A DNA stretch of 64,000 bases from positions 19,608-83,607 of the forward strand of contig WFMF01000638.1 of assembly GCA_011033025.1 (NCBI GenBank), read 5' to 3'. A program made the translations under genes and the position numbers. The first letter of the stretch is position 1, and every line of letters starts with the position of its first letter. The notes beneath the pieces were generated by a model that was not told where the DNA came from, did not search any database, and saw only the letters and a program-made list of their open reading frames with translations. This document shows positions 33,401-50,899 of the stretch, one piece after another. Source of the stretch: Beroe forskalii. Lineage: Eukaryota; Ctenophora; Nuda; Beroida; Beroidae.

Positions 33401-35719
33401 ATTATGTTGCCAGAACTGGTCATAGATGTGTTTATCAGAATAATTACATGGCGAATTAAATCATCTAATCCCAAATAACGCCGCAAAGCTTCGCTATGAA
33501 CTACTGCTAAAGAAATTCAACCGTGAAGTAGGTCTGTCTAGAACAGCGATAATTTCAAGAAATCAATAATATCAAAGACGAGCTCAAGACGGGAGGTCTA
33601 TTTCAATCTGACCAACTCTTTGAGTCAATTCTTTGTGGAACATCTTTTATAGAAGCTCAGACTTGGGATTATCTGGAAAGTTCTATAAATACTGATGAGG
33701 ACAACATATATTGCATAAATTGATAAATTGCAATATCGCATCATATAGTACATAGTGTCCTTTGACCGACTAATTCTTATCAGCGAAAATACTGAACATG
33801 CTATCTGGGTTGTTGCTCATGTCAGGTATGAATCATCGGTATCCTACGCGCTTAAACTCCTGATTCTAATTTTGGCGATACTCTGTGACACTTGGGATCC
33901 GGCGGAGATTTTCAATTTGAGTTATTTTTGCGATTGTGGTTTGAAGCCAGGTGGGCCCACGTGCAGAATGTAAATTGTAAGGTTTGGACTTCTACTGTTA
34001 AACCAAATACTCAAATAATATAATGAAGGATTGCAACCAGTGAATTGAATGCAGATACAATGAAATTTTTGAGATGACATAGCCTTGCTGACTTTGGGTC
34101 AACCAGTTCCTGTTGTCGATAAGATAAGCGACGAAATGATGTTACAGATTGGAAATAAACTTGGAAAATGATGAAATTAATTGTGGCGTGGATGCTTAAA
34201 TGGGACCATGATACAATGAAAATGAGCGTAGAATGAAGATAATAAACTAATGAAGATAATGATATGACCTAAAAGGATGATATAAGAATCCCATGTGTCT
34301 GAAGGTGATTGAGACACGAGTATGCAGACGCAACCTCAACCGTAGACAAAATTCAGTTGAAGAGGATGAAATATAAAAAGAGAAAGCTTTCAACTGACAC
34401 ACACATTGTGATATGATATGTTCCCACCTTCCTGTCATCAGCCGATATATGAGTCGTGTTAATTGGAAAATTGATACGGAACGTCATGTTGTACAAACAA
34501 AGTTTGTTTTATCATATATCTTTGTGCAGAGTTTGCAAGAGGTGTGCAAGGTATCTCAACCTAATTAGATTACGCTTTAACATGCTCTTAATTAGGCGGG
34601 AATGGGGCGGTCTTCTCTGCGTCTTGATAGCAGTCCAATTAGAGCTAGAGAAGGTGGTAATGAAATTAAAGAGTTCATAAATCACACGGAAAATTTGCAA
34701 AAAGTGGTTCTGATTGAGGGTATATTTCAATATTTTATTTCAATATATTTTATGTTCTTATAAAAACATAAAAAGATAAAAGGTCCACAGGAGGAATATC
34801 CGAGGAAGGGATAGTGCTATCAGCAGACGAGTCTGCTAGGGTGGGGGTGAGAGGTTCAGAAAACAAACGGTTAAGATGGGAATTGGGATGAATATCAAGG
34901 ATAATTTGTGATTTCTTATCGAAGTTATGAAATTATGCGGTATGTATTTAAACTTAATAATAATAATTATCTTCAGTGGTTAGTGGAATTGTAAAAGCGT
35001 CAAAGGTATTTCGAAAATTGTGAAATGTGACCTTTGTCTTCTTTTCGTGCTGATCCGGCAGTCGAACTTTGCTGGATCTTTGCAAATTTTATCTTAATTT
35101 TTTAACACAATTATTTTTGTCCAGCAGGGTTTGCTGCCATGAATGAGTGAATTTGTTGAATTATTTAAAAGAGGTTCTTATATTATTCCCATGTAAACAC
35201 TGAACTCCATGCAGCTGAATCTAATTAATTTCTGTGAAAGAGGGAAGGAGGTTTTTATATCCATAACTGACGGCGATGCACAAATTATTCATTTGTCGGT
35301 GTTATGATTCAGAATTCCGATGATGGAACAACTTCATGGTTAATAGTCAAATAGAAATTAATAATTTTAATTCGTTCATTAGAAATTGTTTATAGAATCC
35401 ACCGTCTGATCGTTTTACAGGTGAGCTATATGTATCTATCTATGTTCTTATGAATACATGGAAAATTCAATAATTAATTGCTAAAGGGCACACTTATATA
35501 ATATGCTTAAATACCTGTTGGCAAACAACTTGTAAAATTCACAAATTGTGATATTTGAAATTTGTGATATTTGACAGTTCACATCGTTGTCACTTGACAC
35601 GCCTAAGAAAATTTTCTGAAAAAAATTATTTGATTTAAATTCACGAGAATTCCTGGACCGGTTTTAAATGTCACACAACTGTTTACAGTGACACAGTGTA
35701 CCCGGCCGTATGAAAGCAT

Positions 35720-35838
35720 ACCAATGACCCCTTCCTGGCCCCCTGCTGACCGCCTACTGACCCCCTGCTGACCGCCTACTGACCCCCTGCTGACCCCCTA
35801 CTGGCCCCCCACTGACCCCCTGCTGAACCCTGCTGATT
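35720..35838. repeat. CCCCCTGCTGACCGCCTACT minisatellite
   Basis: About six alternating GACCCCCTGCT and GACC(G/C)CCTACT units. The reverse complement resembles the intronic array at 27855-28065. Confidence 0.8.
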
Positions 35839-37546
35839 TTCTGGTGTGCACAACCAAAAAGCTAAAAACTCAAGAAAGTACAAACATTCCGACGCAGCAG
35901 GTATTACAGAGCAAAACGGCAATACCGTATTTCCGATGAAAAGATTCTTGCAACTTTATATAATTGAGTTATCATTAAATCGAGACTTGCTCTTTAGTTC
36001 TACTTTTCGCAGAGATTTTATGGTTTTTGTTGACCTAATATACTGTAACTACATATTACAGAGTTGTGGTTGATCATATTACAACACTTTTGTACCTTGG
36101 TACGATGATGAAAATACTCATTCACCATCCCAAAGGGAGAATACACACAGGAAAATATTTGCCGATCGCCGCCCGTTCAGCAAATTCAAATTCGCGACAC
36201 CACATAACTAGACTAGCCGGTTTATTAAATATTCAATATCCATTGTGTGTAATAACATATACTTAGTACTTAATGTGATAATAATAGTAGCGAATCACTG
36301 AGATTTATGAATGGAATGTTATGTATCAATATCGCAGTTTAGGAACTAGTACGATTTGACCATAATCATTGAAATTTCTGCCACTCCATAAAAACTTCTA
36401 AAATTATGATGAAGTATGAACCACCTGGCCCCTCCGTGTCTATCACACAACCGATATCACAAATTGAGAGCCTGCTTATCTGAATGATATCTGAAAGTAT
36501 TGCTGCAGTCTGCACGGAATAAAAATACCTGGTTTATAGCTCCTCGTTATGCCGTCAATACATGAACCTTGTACGAACAGACTTCAAGTATCCAGATTGA
36601 CACGGGCCGGAAAAAGGTATGGTACTCGAGCTTAATTCGGTTGAAAGTGACGTCATTATCAGGGTTTACGGTGGTGAACTGATGATGAAGAGCAGCTTAT
36701 CGGACGCAAGGTGAAAATACCAGCCTATAGGTGGAACTCCGCACTTTCCTGATAAACTCTGCACCTGTGAAGTGTTTTATAAGGCTTTTATTTACGGTAA
36801 TACGGTGGTGCCGGGGTGGGTAGATTAATTTATTTTTCTCGATTTAACGAGGTTAAAAACGTATTGCACACTTCATGTAGGCAGTTCCACAGCCGCTCTA
36901 TTATATGGACTAGATGTTCACTTTCAGATATTATTGTTGATTTTCTTATGGCTGGAAAGTCATTATATGCATAAAAATGGGAAGTTTGTATTTTACGATC
37001 ACTATCGGTTAAGCCAAATGGAAATATAAAAATTCTTCAAATTGTAACGACGAAACGTTGCGAAATCATGAGACGAAATGCGGGAAATCATGAGACAAAA
37101 AGGAGAAATCCATTTCTGCCGAAATCTCGAAATATAAATTTCATTTGCAGAGGACATTTATATATCAAATAATAAGGTCGAAGTCGTGACAAGAACAGAT
37201 CTGCGTTCGCAGACAGGCTAATGACCGTTATTACGTTTATCATATATCCCAATTTGATCATTCTATTTCCATCTACTGCAAATGAAATAAATATTGCAGC
37301 AGTTTTGCAAAATATCTCACAGGGGCAGATTCTTGCAAAATATCATGCTGTGCAGAGACTCTAATTTAGTAATTTTTGGAATATCTTTATGTTCAAGATA
37401 GGGTTACCGTAATTATTAATGCTGCATTAAATTGGATAAATCAAAAAATATTCACGATTTTTGCTGATTAAGATTTAAAACTTCAGCTCTTATTATCAGC
37501 AGTCAGTGGCTTATTACCCATGGAATCCTAATCCGGCATGACATCT

Positions 37547-37595
37547 GACCAACCAGTGCGCCAGCTATTACGGACAACTCGCACGCTGATTGGTC
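37547..37595. repeat. CCAAT-type hairpin, imperfect
   Basis: GACCAACCAGTGCG pairs imperfectly with CGCACGCTGATTGGTC across a short loop, in the same arrangement as 30415-30461. Confidence 0.55.
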
Positions 37596-40500
37596 AGATA
37601 GACCTGTTGGGTGGGCAAGTTAATACGCCGTTAGGCCCGTTGAAAGATCGGTTCCGACCACTCAGATGTGCTAATATGTGGAAAATCAGGGACTCCCGTA
37701 TATTATTAGGTACTCTATCAATGGTCCCTTAACTCATACCATAATCCTAACCTCGACCCTTAACTTTACACAATACACAATACACAAACTGATGAAGACA
37801 TAGAATGTAGATGTTCATGGAGGGCTTTGGTCCGGTGGTCATTTGACCGCTCACCTCTCATTGGCCTGGCCCGCACAGAGTGGCTTGTTACGCCGACAAC
37901 TGTCGCCGGTGCCAGCTTTTCGGATTGGCCACGAAATGTCAAGATATTTTCAATTTTGTATCGAAGCGGCAATTTTGGTTTACGTCTGACTTTTGCCTTT
38001 GGGGACTACCGCCCCCAAACCCCTGCCCTAGTGCCCTGAATAATTTAATCGGGTGATGAGAGAAGGACCCTGTGAAGGCTACAAGGGTGTCGCTGGCCCT
38101 TAAACACTTAAACTCCTCTCAACGGTCCTGTCCAATGGAGTGAAGGCTAATTGTCTACTATCTTGAATCTTCGGAATAGAATGGTTGTTTTTCTCTGGTT
38201 TACCCCACTTTACATTATTTTGATGTACAAACCACGGTACAGAAGTGCTGTGGTTTGATCTCTATGCTATTTAATATTGGTAGATATAGAGATAATTATA
38301 GTTGAAGTGCATACAAAACAGAACGAAACAACTGTAACCGCAGAAAAGGATATCAAAGATCAGCGCACATGGCGGGCTGATTTTGAAAACGTGAGGAAAG
38401 ACCGAAATAGAAATGATAGTTGATACTCACGGCTCACCCCAGTAATTAATTAATACGTTCGCGTGTATCTTTGCGTCAGGTTAAACGCGTCAAGGAAGAT
38501 ACCAAAATCGAGTTTTATATTCCATCATCTTACTTATTATTTCGTAAGCGCACGTGAATTATGTCTGTGCCGCCGTATACAATCAGTATATAGTAAGCAG
38601 ATCATTTCCCAGAAATTGAAATAGAAAAAGGGACTATGCACGTAGTTGAAGGTAAGTGGCAGCAATTGAACACTTTTAACCATATGATATGATGACGTCA
38701 TTTTGCAGCGATATAACGTATCTCCCTTGGCGGCGCCGAAACGAGGTATATCACGTGTAGCGAGATCGGAGATAGCGAAGCTGTAGACTCAAGGGGGCGT
38801 TCCTTGTGTTTTCCAAATCCTCTTTTTATCTACAAATCAAAGCGAATTTAACTGCGGGAGACTCCTGGGAGTCCTACGGATCTACGGGAGTACTCCGGCA
38901 GTCCTAAGTATGATTTTCGGCCGTTGACAGACCCTCGTGAGAATCAGCGGATGGCATCAGCGGGTCATACATCGTACAGCGGGTCATACATCGTACGACA
39001 AAAGTATGGGAGTACCTATTACGTCCTACGGTAACACCATGGGTAGAAGTAGAAACCTGAAATACCCGAAAAGTGAATCAATCATAAAATATCAAAATCT
39101 GATTTTGTGATGGTTGAATTTCCATTTGGGTTGTGGAACAGTATATACAAAGGTTACACGTTCTGAGTCGTTTATAAAATTGAAGACATCTTGATTTTCC
39201 TTAATACAGGGCCAGGGACAGTCCTGGATCTTCTACGGTAGATGAGGAGAGGGATGAGAGTGGCCATTTGAAAAAAAATGTATTTCAGGTCATGAGAAAA
39301 TTAAGTGTCATGACTCCATGAGAAGAAATGCGAATGGCCGAAGGTGGCCATTTTCTTTCAGAACTTTTTCATACGACAAAATTCAGCCTTTGCTTTTTTC
39401 AAATTTTCTAGTACGTGCAGTCATCTCTTCTATCAGGAAAATTTCTAAAGGGCCACTCAACAAGCGACGTGAAATTGGTAGCACAAAATTCGATCTCACG
39501 ACATTTCATCTCAGGACACTCCATCTCCTTCTCCTGACCCTACCCTCTCTAACACGTCCACAACCCTAATACTATAAAACCAGACCTCAATCTTGGGTCG
39601 GATCGCTCGGATTTGAAATATTTGAAGAGATAAAGTTTCGTGCGATGAAATTTCGTGAGATCAGATCATTTGTACGTTTCACCCCTTTTATCTCAGGACA
39701 CCCCGACGTCATTCTCCCTCTCTTCCGAATCGAATGGGGATTCAAGGATACACTATGAACAATTCGTAGCGCGCGGATGATATTGTTGTTTTTCGTTTTC
39801 TGTCCGCGCGCTCAACTAAATTAGAGTCACGTCGAGCGCGCAGCCAGTCCGTCTGAACTTTGCGCGCACTAGCTCATTGGACCTGGCCGGACGGACGTGA
39901 CGGCGGTAAATTGGACCAATCAGTACGAGGAATCTGCACATGAGTTCTTGCAAATTGCAGATCCTAGAAGCACAGCAGTTGGCTCTGCATGATTGGGAAA
40001 ACTGACATTGCCAATGAAGTGTATACATTTGGCTTTGATTTCTCGTTTCAAGACATCGGAAGATAAAAATAAAATCCGTAGACTTGTTGCAAAGTTATTC
40101 TTACACGTTTAAATAATTTACAAATAAAATTGGTGTAATACTTTGCGTCAAAAGACGGTAGAGCCAAGAATGAACAAAAAATCTTAACGATCGAGAGAAA
40201 AGCGTTGTGGACAGACACTTCAATGTAGACGTCACAAAATCAATGGCATCAGGCAAGTAATATGTGTACCTAATATATCAGAAACTTCATAAATATCATC
40301 AAACATGTTCCACCATTCTAGTCCATCCCCCAATATCTTATTTAAATCATTACCTCTGAGAAAGAAAATTAATAATCAATAAATTCAATTATAGACGCTC
40401 AGCATCATTCAAATCTGACTGATCAAATTCCAATCCCAAACAATTTGATGTTTTCTGGCATCCAAGGTCGATAAATCAATATCATCAGGATTATTCGTAG

Positions 40501-41334
40501 ACAGTAGTGCACGAGCCCATCACAAAAGATGGCGGAAAGACCGGCATCCTTATCAGTTATTGCACCATTTTAATATGGGCGATACAATTTGACTTTTTAA
40601 CAACATAAGATTCGGAGGGTTTCCATGCTCCAAACAAATGCGTACATAATTATTTAAATTTTCGTTTTGTAATGAGTAAATTTATGATTTATAAATTAGT
40701 TAAAAACCACGCTCGACATTTCCACTTCCAGCGATGACCGACTGCAGATTACAACTAAAAACAGGTGCTTTGGATTTTGATACCAAAGAGATCTGTCGCA
40801 TATTTCGTCAGCAAACGAGGGGGTTTCCAAATACGGATGGCTGCGGACAGGGGTGGGTGGGGTTATGGATTTGCTGTCGTCAGCAAGAATTTTGAATTGG
40901 TGTATTTTGGGCACATTTCTGATTTTCTACCATGTCTTCCGTAACTTACTTCGGAGTTCTGACTGCCTCAGGGAGGCAGTCAGAATTCTGAAGTGCCTCA
41001 AGCGTTCCTATGTTCAATAAAATAAAATCATCAAAAATTTGCCGAAATAAAACGCATATTTTCGAGGTTGGCCGAAGGGAAGGAGTTTGATGAAGCTTAA
41101 TGCAGATAGAGGGTTTGGGTTACGGTTAAAATGACCAAAAAATTGCGGACGTAATATGGGACAGATCCCAAAAACAAAGAATCATTCAATTGTACGAGCA
41201 TTCAATTAACTTCTCTTAGTCAAGTCTTCAAGTTTACATTCGTTCGAGCATCACTAATCAGTCATCGCAGGATTAAATAATAGGCTAATTACGATCAATA
41301 AGCGGTCAAAGTCACGTCTCCAATCTCCATAGAA

Positions 41335-41570
41335 AAGGGAATTGATGAAAAGGGAATTGATGAAAAGGGAATTGATGAAAAGGGAATTGATGAAAAGGGA
41401 ATTGATGACATCATTATCATAGCTTAGAAAAGGGAATTGATGACATCTTCATAGTTTAGAAAAGGGAATAGATAGCTTAGAAAAGGGAATAGATGACAGC
41501 ATCAAAGCTTAGAAAAAGGAATTGATGACATCATAATAGTTTAGAAAGAGAAATTGGGAATAGTTTAGGA
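41335..41570. repeat. AAAAGGGAATTGATG minisatellite
   Basis: Five near-perfect 16-bp units (gaaaagggaattgatg) are followed by longer, diverged units that insert ACATCATTATCATAGCTTA-like spacers. It lies just 3' of the centrin gene. Confidence 0.85.
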
Positions 41571-41684
41571 GGAGGAATAAATGACATCGAACCGCCTATT
41601 TTTCGTGCACAGCAATGATAGTCCCACAGCTCCGGCTTAGAAGAGCGTCCCAAAACAAAGCACCGACTACGTTGCATTTTCGAG

Positions 41685-44722
<3,038 letters not shown>

Positions 44723-45654
44723 ATTTTTGTTGATCAGCTGATGAGAGACCTTGCTCAAAAGAAGTGTTGGTTAGAAATCAAATGATTAAAGTATTGCGGT
44801 TTTTAAGATTTATATTTTCATCAAAATGGAGCATTGCAGCGCCCATGCATCATCAAGAAGCATCTTACTAATGAAGGAGTAAAAGATTTGAGGGAAATAT
44901 TGTAGAAACACATTATTTTCACGAAAATACTTCATGTTTTTTTACTAAAGCTAATCCAATGATATACGTGAGCTTTCGAAAAAACGTGAGTCAGTAATCG
45001 GTTACATGCAAGGTGTTTTTTGCTACAGTAGTAGTCGATAATAACGGTCAATTTGGCATGGCAACGTTCAACTGAAAACGCGCCTGCGCGCGTGAATTGC
45101 GCAACAATACCAAGTAAAATGTTACCGCGCCATCCATTTTAGTCGATTAAAATGCGCGTGCAAATAATGCAGGACATGTTTTATGGGACTTGTGTCAAGC
45201 CGCGCCGCGAATTTCAGCACTCCAAATGCGCGCGCGTTTGCAATTTCCTCCCAAGCACGCTGCAAAATTTATCAACAATGTACAATCCCGTTCACACACT
45301 ATCAGTCGCAGTTCCGACTTGTTGTCTATCTCCTTTATAGTTGTAAGTTTACGAAGTAGGATTTCAACTATTGATTTTGACACAGTTTTGAAATTTAGGT
45401 ATCAAAATGTATAGTGCTTTGTTTTGATATTGATTGTCCCTCACAACAATCAATATTCAAATATGTCTGCTTGGAAGCAATAATAAAGATGGACATACAA
45501 TTTCAGCCTGATGATGTCGAACGTTTTAACTTGATACAAAAAATGTTTTTATGGTGGCTAATTGCTTAAGTAAGGTTCATTGCTAATCAAGTACTGAAAG
45601 TTTTGATGGCATGTGCGTGAACAGTATGTGAAATGGGAATTAAAAGTCTCATGT
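44723..45654. other. Centrin upstream region
   Basis: This stretch should hold the centrin 5' UTR and promoter. A locally CpG-richer patch (AACGCGCCTGCGCGCGTGAA, about 45076) lies 350 bp upstream of the ATG and is the most promoter-like sequence seen. No other exon is supported. Confidence 0.4.
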
Positions 45655-48600
45655 AGGTATGGGACGTGGCAATTTGAGGCGATATATTACCCAAAACTTC
45701 CCAATAGGTCCAAACTAAAAACACTCAACCCTTAGCCACGCCAAAATCCCACGTGTGTGAGAAAAATGTGTCAAATGTGTATCAACTATCAGGCCATGGG
45801 ACGTGGCGATTTGAGACCAGATATGCCTCCAAAACGTATTATTATGATGTGAAAACATATTTCAGAGTTCCTGAGTGCCAAACCAACCATCCTCAACTTT
45901 CAGCCACGCCCAAATCCCACGTCCCATAAATGTGCGAAAAGTGTGTCAAAAGTCCCATGAATGGGACGTGGCGATTTGAGGCGATATATGACCTGAAAAC
46001 GTATTATTATGAGGTGACCTTTTTCGAGACTTGTCACAAAACTGTCACAAATGTGTCACAAGTCTCGTGCTATGAGACTTGGGGATTTGAGGCGATATAC
46101 GACTCCCTAACCTATTATTATGGTCAGATAACATATTTGAGAGTTCTGGAGGCCAACAGAAGCATTTCCAACCTCGGCCACACCGAATCCCAAGTCTCAT
46201 AAATGCGCGAAAAGTGTCACAAGCTATGAGACTTGGGATTTTGAGGCGAAATATCACTCCAAACACAATATTATGGTGGGATAACATATTTGAGAGTTCT
46301 GGGAGGCCAACAGAAGCATTTCAGCCCTCAGCCCGCCCAAATCCCAAAGTCTCATCTCATAAATGCGAAAACTGTCACCGTGTCACAAGTCTCGTGCTAT
46401 GAGACTCAGGGGATTGGAAGGCCCGATATACGACTCTAACCTATTTATGGTCAGATAACATATTTGAGGTTTCTGGAGGCCAACAGAAGCATTTCCAACC
46501 CTCGGCCACGCCCAAGTCTCATCCCAGGTGTGCCTCTCATAAATGCCTTGAAATTTTAAAACAATCTGCTCAAACACAAATATTATGGTGGGATGACATA
46601 TTTGAGTTTTAAAACGAAAATATCACTCAAAACACAATATTAAGGACTGGTGGGATATGCGACTCCTAACCTATATTTCAGACTAACATAAGAGTTTCTG
46701 GAGGCCAACAGAAGCATTTCCAACCTCGGCCACGCCCAAATCCCAAGTCTCATAAAATGCGCGAAAACTTGCAAATGTGTCACAAGTCTCATAACATATG
46801 AGACTTGGAGGCCAACAAGCATTTTCCAAGCGATATACGACTCCCAACCTATTATTATGGTCAGATAACATATTTGAGGGTTTCTGAGGCTCTAACAACA
46901 TGGTCAGATAACATATTTCAACCCTGGAGGCCAACAGAATCCCAACCCTCAGCCCACTTAATCCCCAAGTCTCATAGAAATATGCAAATCTATGACAAGC
47001 TATGAGACTTTGGGATTTTAAGGCAAATATCACTCCAAAACACAATATTATGGTGGGATAACATATTTGAGAGTTTCTGGAGGCCAACAGAAGCATTTCC
47101 AACCCTCGGCCAAGTCTCAAATCCCAAGTCTCATAAATGCGCGAAAACTGTCACGGCTCCTAACCTAATGTCACAAGTCATATTTGAAGGCTGGAGGGGG
47201 ATTTGAGCGATATACGACTCCTAACCTATTATTATGGTCTCGATATAGACTTGAGGATATTTCTGTATTATGAACAGAAACATTTCCAACTCATTTCCAG
47301 CCCCAAATCCCCAGAGTCTCATAAATGCGCGAAAGTGTCACCAAATCTGTAACAAGCTATGAGACTTGGGATTTTTAAACGAAATATCACTCCAAAACAC
47401 AATATTTATGGTGGGATAACATATTTGAGAGTTTCTGGAGGCCAACAGAAGCATTTCCAACCCTCAGCCACGCCCAAATCCCAAGTCTCATAAATGCGCG
47501 AAAACTGTCACCAAATGTGTCACAAGTCTCGTGCTGAGACTTACAGGGATTGAAAACGATATACGACTCCCCTAACCTAATATTATGGTCAGATAACATA
47601 TTTGAGAGTTTCTGGAGGCCAGCAGAAGCATTTCAACCCTCATGCATAGTCCCAGAATATATAAGTAGCAGTGTGCAAATCTGTCTGGCTATGAGACTTG
47701 GGATTTTTGAGGCAGAAATATCACTCCAAAACACAATATTATGGTGGGATAACATATTTGAGTTTCTGGAGGCCAGCAAGCATTTCCTTTCGGCACCCGT
47801 CCCAAATGCCTTAGTAAGCACATGCAAATGTGTGCAGGTATTTGTGAGACTGGGGATTTGAACGATATACGACCACAACTACTATTGTATGAATTGAATT
47901 AACATATTTGAGGACTGGAGGCCAGCAGAGCATTTCAGCCTCGTACTTGATCAAGTCTCATAAGTAGAAAGTATTCACCATTCATAGCTGTGAGACTTGG
48001 GATTTTGAGGGCGAAATATCACCAAAAACACAATATTATGGTGGGGATGTATATTTGAGGGGTTTCTGGAGGCAGCAGAAGCATTTCAGCCTCGGCCCAA
48101 TCCCAGATCTCATAGTACTTGGCTATGCAAATGTATACCGTCTCGTACTGTGAGACTTGGGGATTTGAGCGATATACGACTCCTAACCTATTGTTATGGT
48201 CAGATTAACATATTTGAGAGTTTCTGAGGCCAGCAGAAGCATTTCCCGGCTTATAAAGCTGCCCAAATAAATTACTCATAGTAAAATTATTTGTCTGTAG
48301 CTTAGCTGTAGACTTGAGATTTTAGCAATATCACTCCAAAACTTTTAATATTATGGTAGATAACATGTTGAGAGTTTTCTGGGCCAGCAGAAGCATTTCC
48401 AGCCTCGTACTTGTCCCAGAGTCTCGTATTGCGAAAACTGTGCAAATTGTGCAAGTCTCGTGCTGTGGACTTGGGGATTTGAGCGATATACATTTCTAAC
48501 CTATTGTATGATTCGAGATAACATATTTGAGAGTTTCTTAGGCCTTGAAGCATTTCCCAGCCCTCGGCCACTTGATCCCAAGTCTCATAAATGTGCGAAA

Positions 48601-49550
48601 AGTGCAAGCTATGAGACTTGGGATTTTGAGCAATCTCAAAGCACAATATTATGGTGGGATAACATATTTGAGGACTGCAGGCCAGTAGAAGCATTTTTCA
48701 GCCTCAGCCTTCGTCCCAAGTCTCATAAATGCGCAGCATGCATAAATACAAGTCTCGTGCTATGAGACTTTGAGATTGAAGGCATGCGACTCTAACTATT
48801 GTATGAATTAAGATAACATATTTGAGGACTGCAGGCCCATGAAGCATTTTAACATGCACTTGGTCCCAGAGTCTCATAAATGCGAAAGTGTGCCGTCTGT
48901 AACAAGCTATGAGACTTGGGAGTTTAAAGCAATGTCACTCCAAAACTGTAATATTATGGTGGGATAACATATTTGAGAGTTTTCTGGAGGCCAGCAGAAA
49001 CATTTTAGCCTCATGCGCCCCGTCCCCAGTCTCATGTGCGAAAACTGTGCAATGGCTGTCACAGAATTATCGTGCCTTGAGACTTCAAATTTGAACTATG
49101 CATTTCCCCAACCTATTGGCCCTTAGTCGAATATAGCATATTTGAGAGTTTCACAGAGGCCGAGAAGCATTTCCAGCCTCATGCCGAATCCCAGTCTCAT
49201 AAATACTTGAAAATACCGTCATGCAAGCTATGAGACTTGGGATTTTGAGCAATATCACTCCAAACACAATATTATGGTGAGATAACATGAGAACAGAGGC
49301 CAGCAGCATTTCCTTCTCGTCACGCCCCGTCCCAGAATTCTCATAGTAGCATGCCGTATTGTGCAAGTATAGGTATGAGACTTGATTTGAGCCGATATAA
49401 AACTCTAACCTGTGTATGGTCGAATAACATATTTGAGGACTGCAGGCCCGGCAGAGCACCGGCCTCATTGCTTCGTCAGAGTCTCGCAAGCCAAGCGAAA
49501 GTATGCAAATGTAACGGCGCTGGGGCTTTGGGATTTTAGAGCAATGTCAT
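45655..49550. repeat. Dimeric satellite array (~150-190 bp monomers)
   Basis: About 20 monomers alternate between two types. Type A contains CACTCCAAAACACAATATTA and GGTGGGATAACATATTTGAG. Type B contains CGATATACGACTCCTAACCT and TGGTCAGATAACATATTTGA. Both share GAGGCCAACAGAAGCATTTC and CACGCCCAAATCCCAAGTCT. Each monomer is bounded by inverted ATGAGACTTGGG and CCCAAGTCTCAT. Monomers are near full length to about 47.6 kb, then shorten and decay to about 49.5 kb. All ORFs here are repeat artefacts. Confidence 0.9.
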
Positions 49551-49599
49551 ATCGTTAGTTGTCTTGTTTTCATTTATCTGTTGAAACTTTTCATTTCAT

Positions 49600-50130
49600 T
49601 TCAGCATGATCAAGTTAACTTTTAAAGTAGACGATACATCTTAGACCCAAGGTAAACTCAATTTGTATTTGATACGAACCATATATTCCATGAAAGTGAT
49701 GATAAAGTTTGCTGTAGTGTTCTTTGGAATAACTTTTTATTCTCTTATTAGTAATGATTGGCTGTTTAACTTTTTGCTCTAATTGTTCTACCTCCCAATT
49801 TAGTTTTTCATCATGATAATCTGAATGTCTTGCCATGTTTGTTTTCCAATTTGTACATTCAAATTTAAGTGGTAGAATTTTTGCAACATTTTGGCTCTGG
49901 CATGTCTTTTGTTCATGATGAATTTAGTTTGTACAAAATGTATGCATTTCTCAACATTGTATGCATTTGGTACTTAGCATGGTTGAACATCCTTAGAACA
50001 TGTTGGCCAGCAATAGCTTCTTTCTCTGAACATCCAGTCATAATATATTAGTGTCATCAGCAAACATAACAAAAGTGCCCCGATGCAACAATTGCAGTAT
50101 ATCATTATTATAAAGAATGAGCATTATTTG
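49600..50130 (-). pseudogene. Non-LTR reverse transcriptase fragment, C-terminal part
   Basis: On the minus strand GTFVMFADDTNILL is RT motif C, the catalytic Asp pair being encoded by bases 50053-50058. After some lost frame come SEKEAIAGQHVLRMFNHAKY-like sequence and, at 49836-49615, KLNWEVEQLEQKVKQPIITN. Several stops and shifts separate the pieces, so the copy is dead. Confidence 0.5.
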
Positions 50131-50899
50131 CTTTTAAACAGTAATAAAACAAGTAGTATATTTGTCCATTATGCCATGATTGAACATATATTACTATTAA
50201 ATATAAGTTTTAAGTATGATTTCAGATTAGTATAAATGCAATGAAATAGTTTTAAAAACAAAATTGTCTTAGATGTGAAGCCATATTTCTTCATATTTAA
50301 GTCAATTGTGGAAACTCTTTTGAACAATGTTATATATAATTCTTCATATATGTTTATCTATGTATGTTCTTGTACATGTCGAAGACTGAAGTGGGCATGA
50401 CACAGTTGCTTTAGACTGTGTATTTAGCATGCAAGCAAATTATTTGTAGATGTGGGCAAAATAAGATCTGGCGGATAGTCTTGTCAGTCATAACGGCAAT
50501 CACGGCGGTGGCGAAGTCAGCTTAGACTTATAATAAACAAGAAAATCAAAGGCCCAATCTCACAACTAGTGTTTCCTTTTTGCCACCTCACAATGTATCT
50601 CTTGCAGCACAGAGATTTATACGTCATGGTATGTCTTCTTCCAGTAAGTGACTGATAGTTGTCAGAGTGGCTTTAGTATGGTAGCAAAAATCGAGAATTT
50701 TATAATTGTGACTTTTGCCCATGAGTGGTCTCTGTTCATATGTTTTAAGATTTAGCTTTGATTTATTTTGGCTTCATGTTCACTTCCTTAATGTCTGTTA
50801 TAGACATGTCATTCATAAATTGTATTTCAAATTGCAGCAAAACTTTGCTTTGAATAAAATCCAAGGTTGTAGTTTTTATCACGTGTTTTTGGTAGTTCA

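Larger units (their letters stand above)
29444..41684. other. 12 kb gene-poor stretch
   Basis: I find no exon chain with convincing splice sites and protein-like content. Short ORFs (for example 32634-32915, 93 codons, Asn/Lys-rich) show no recognisable domain. The stretch holds CCAAT hairpins (30415-30461, 37547-37595), a CTGACC array (35720-35835), a duplicated GCGGGTCATACATCGTAC (about 38960-38995) and a GGGAATTGATGAAAA array (41335-41420). The promoter and 5' UTR of the Ig-Kazal gene should start just right of 29443. Confidence 0.5.

Noticed and set aside
45930-49540. Many ORFs of 60-145 codons
   Set aside because: All are repeated readings of satellite monomers (for example SDNIFESF / LASRNSQICY).
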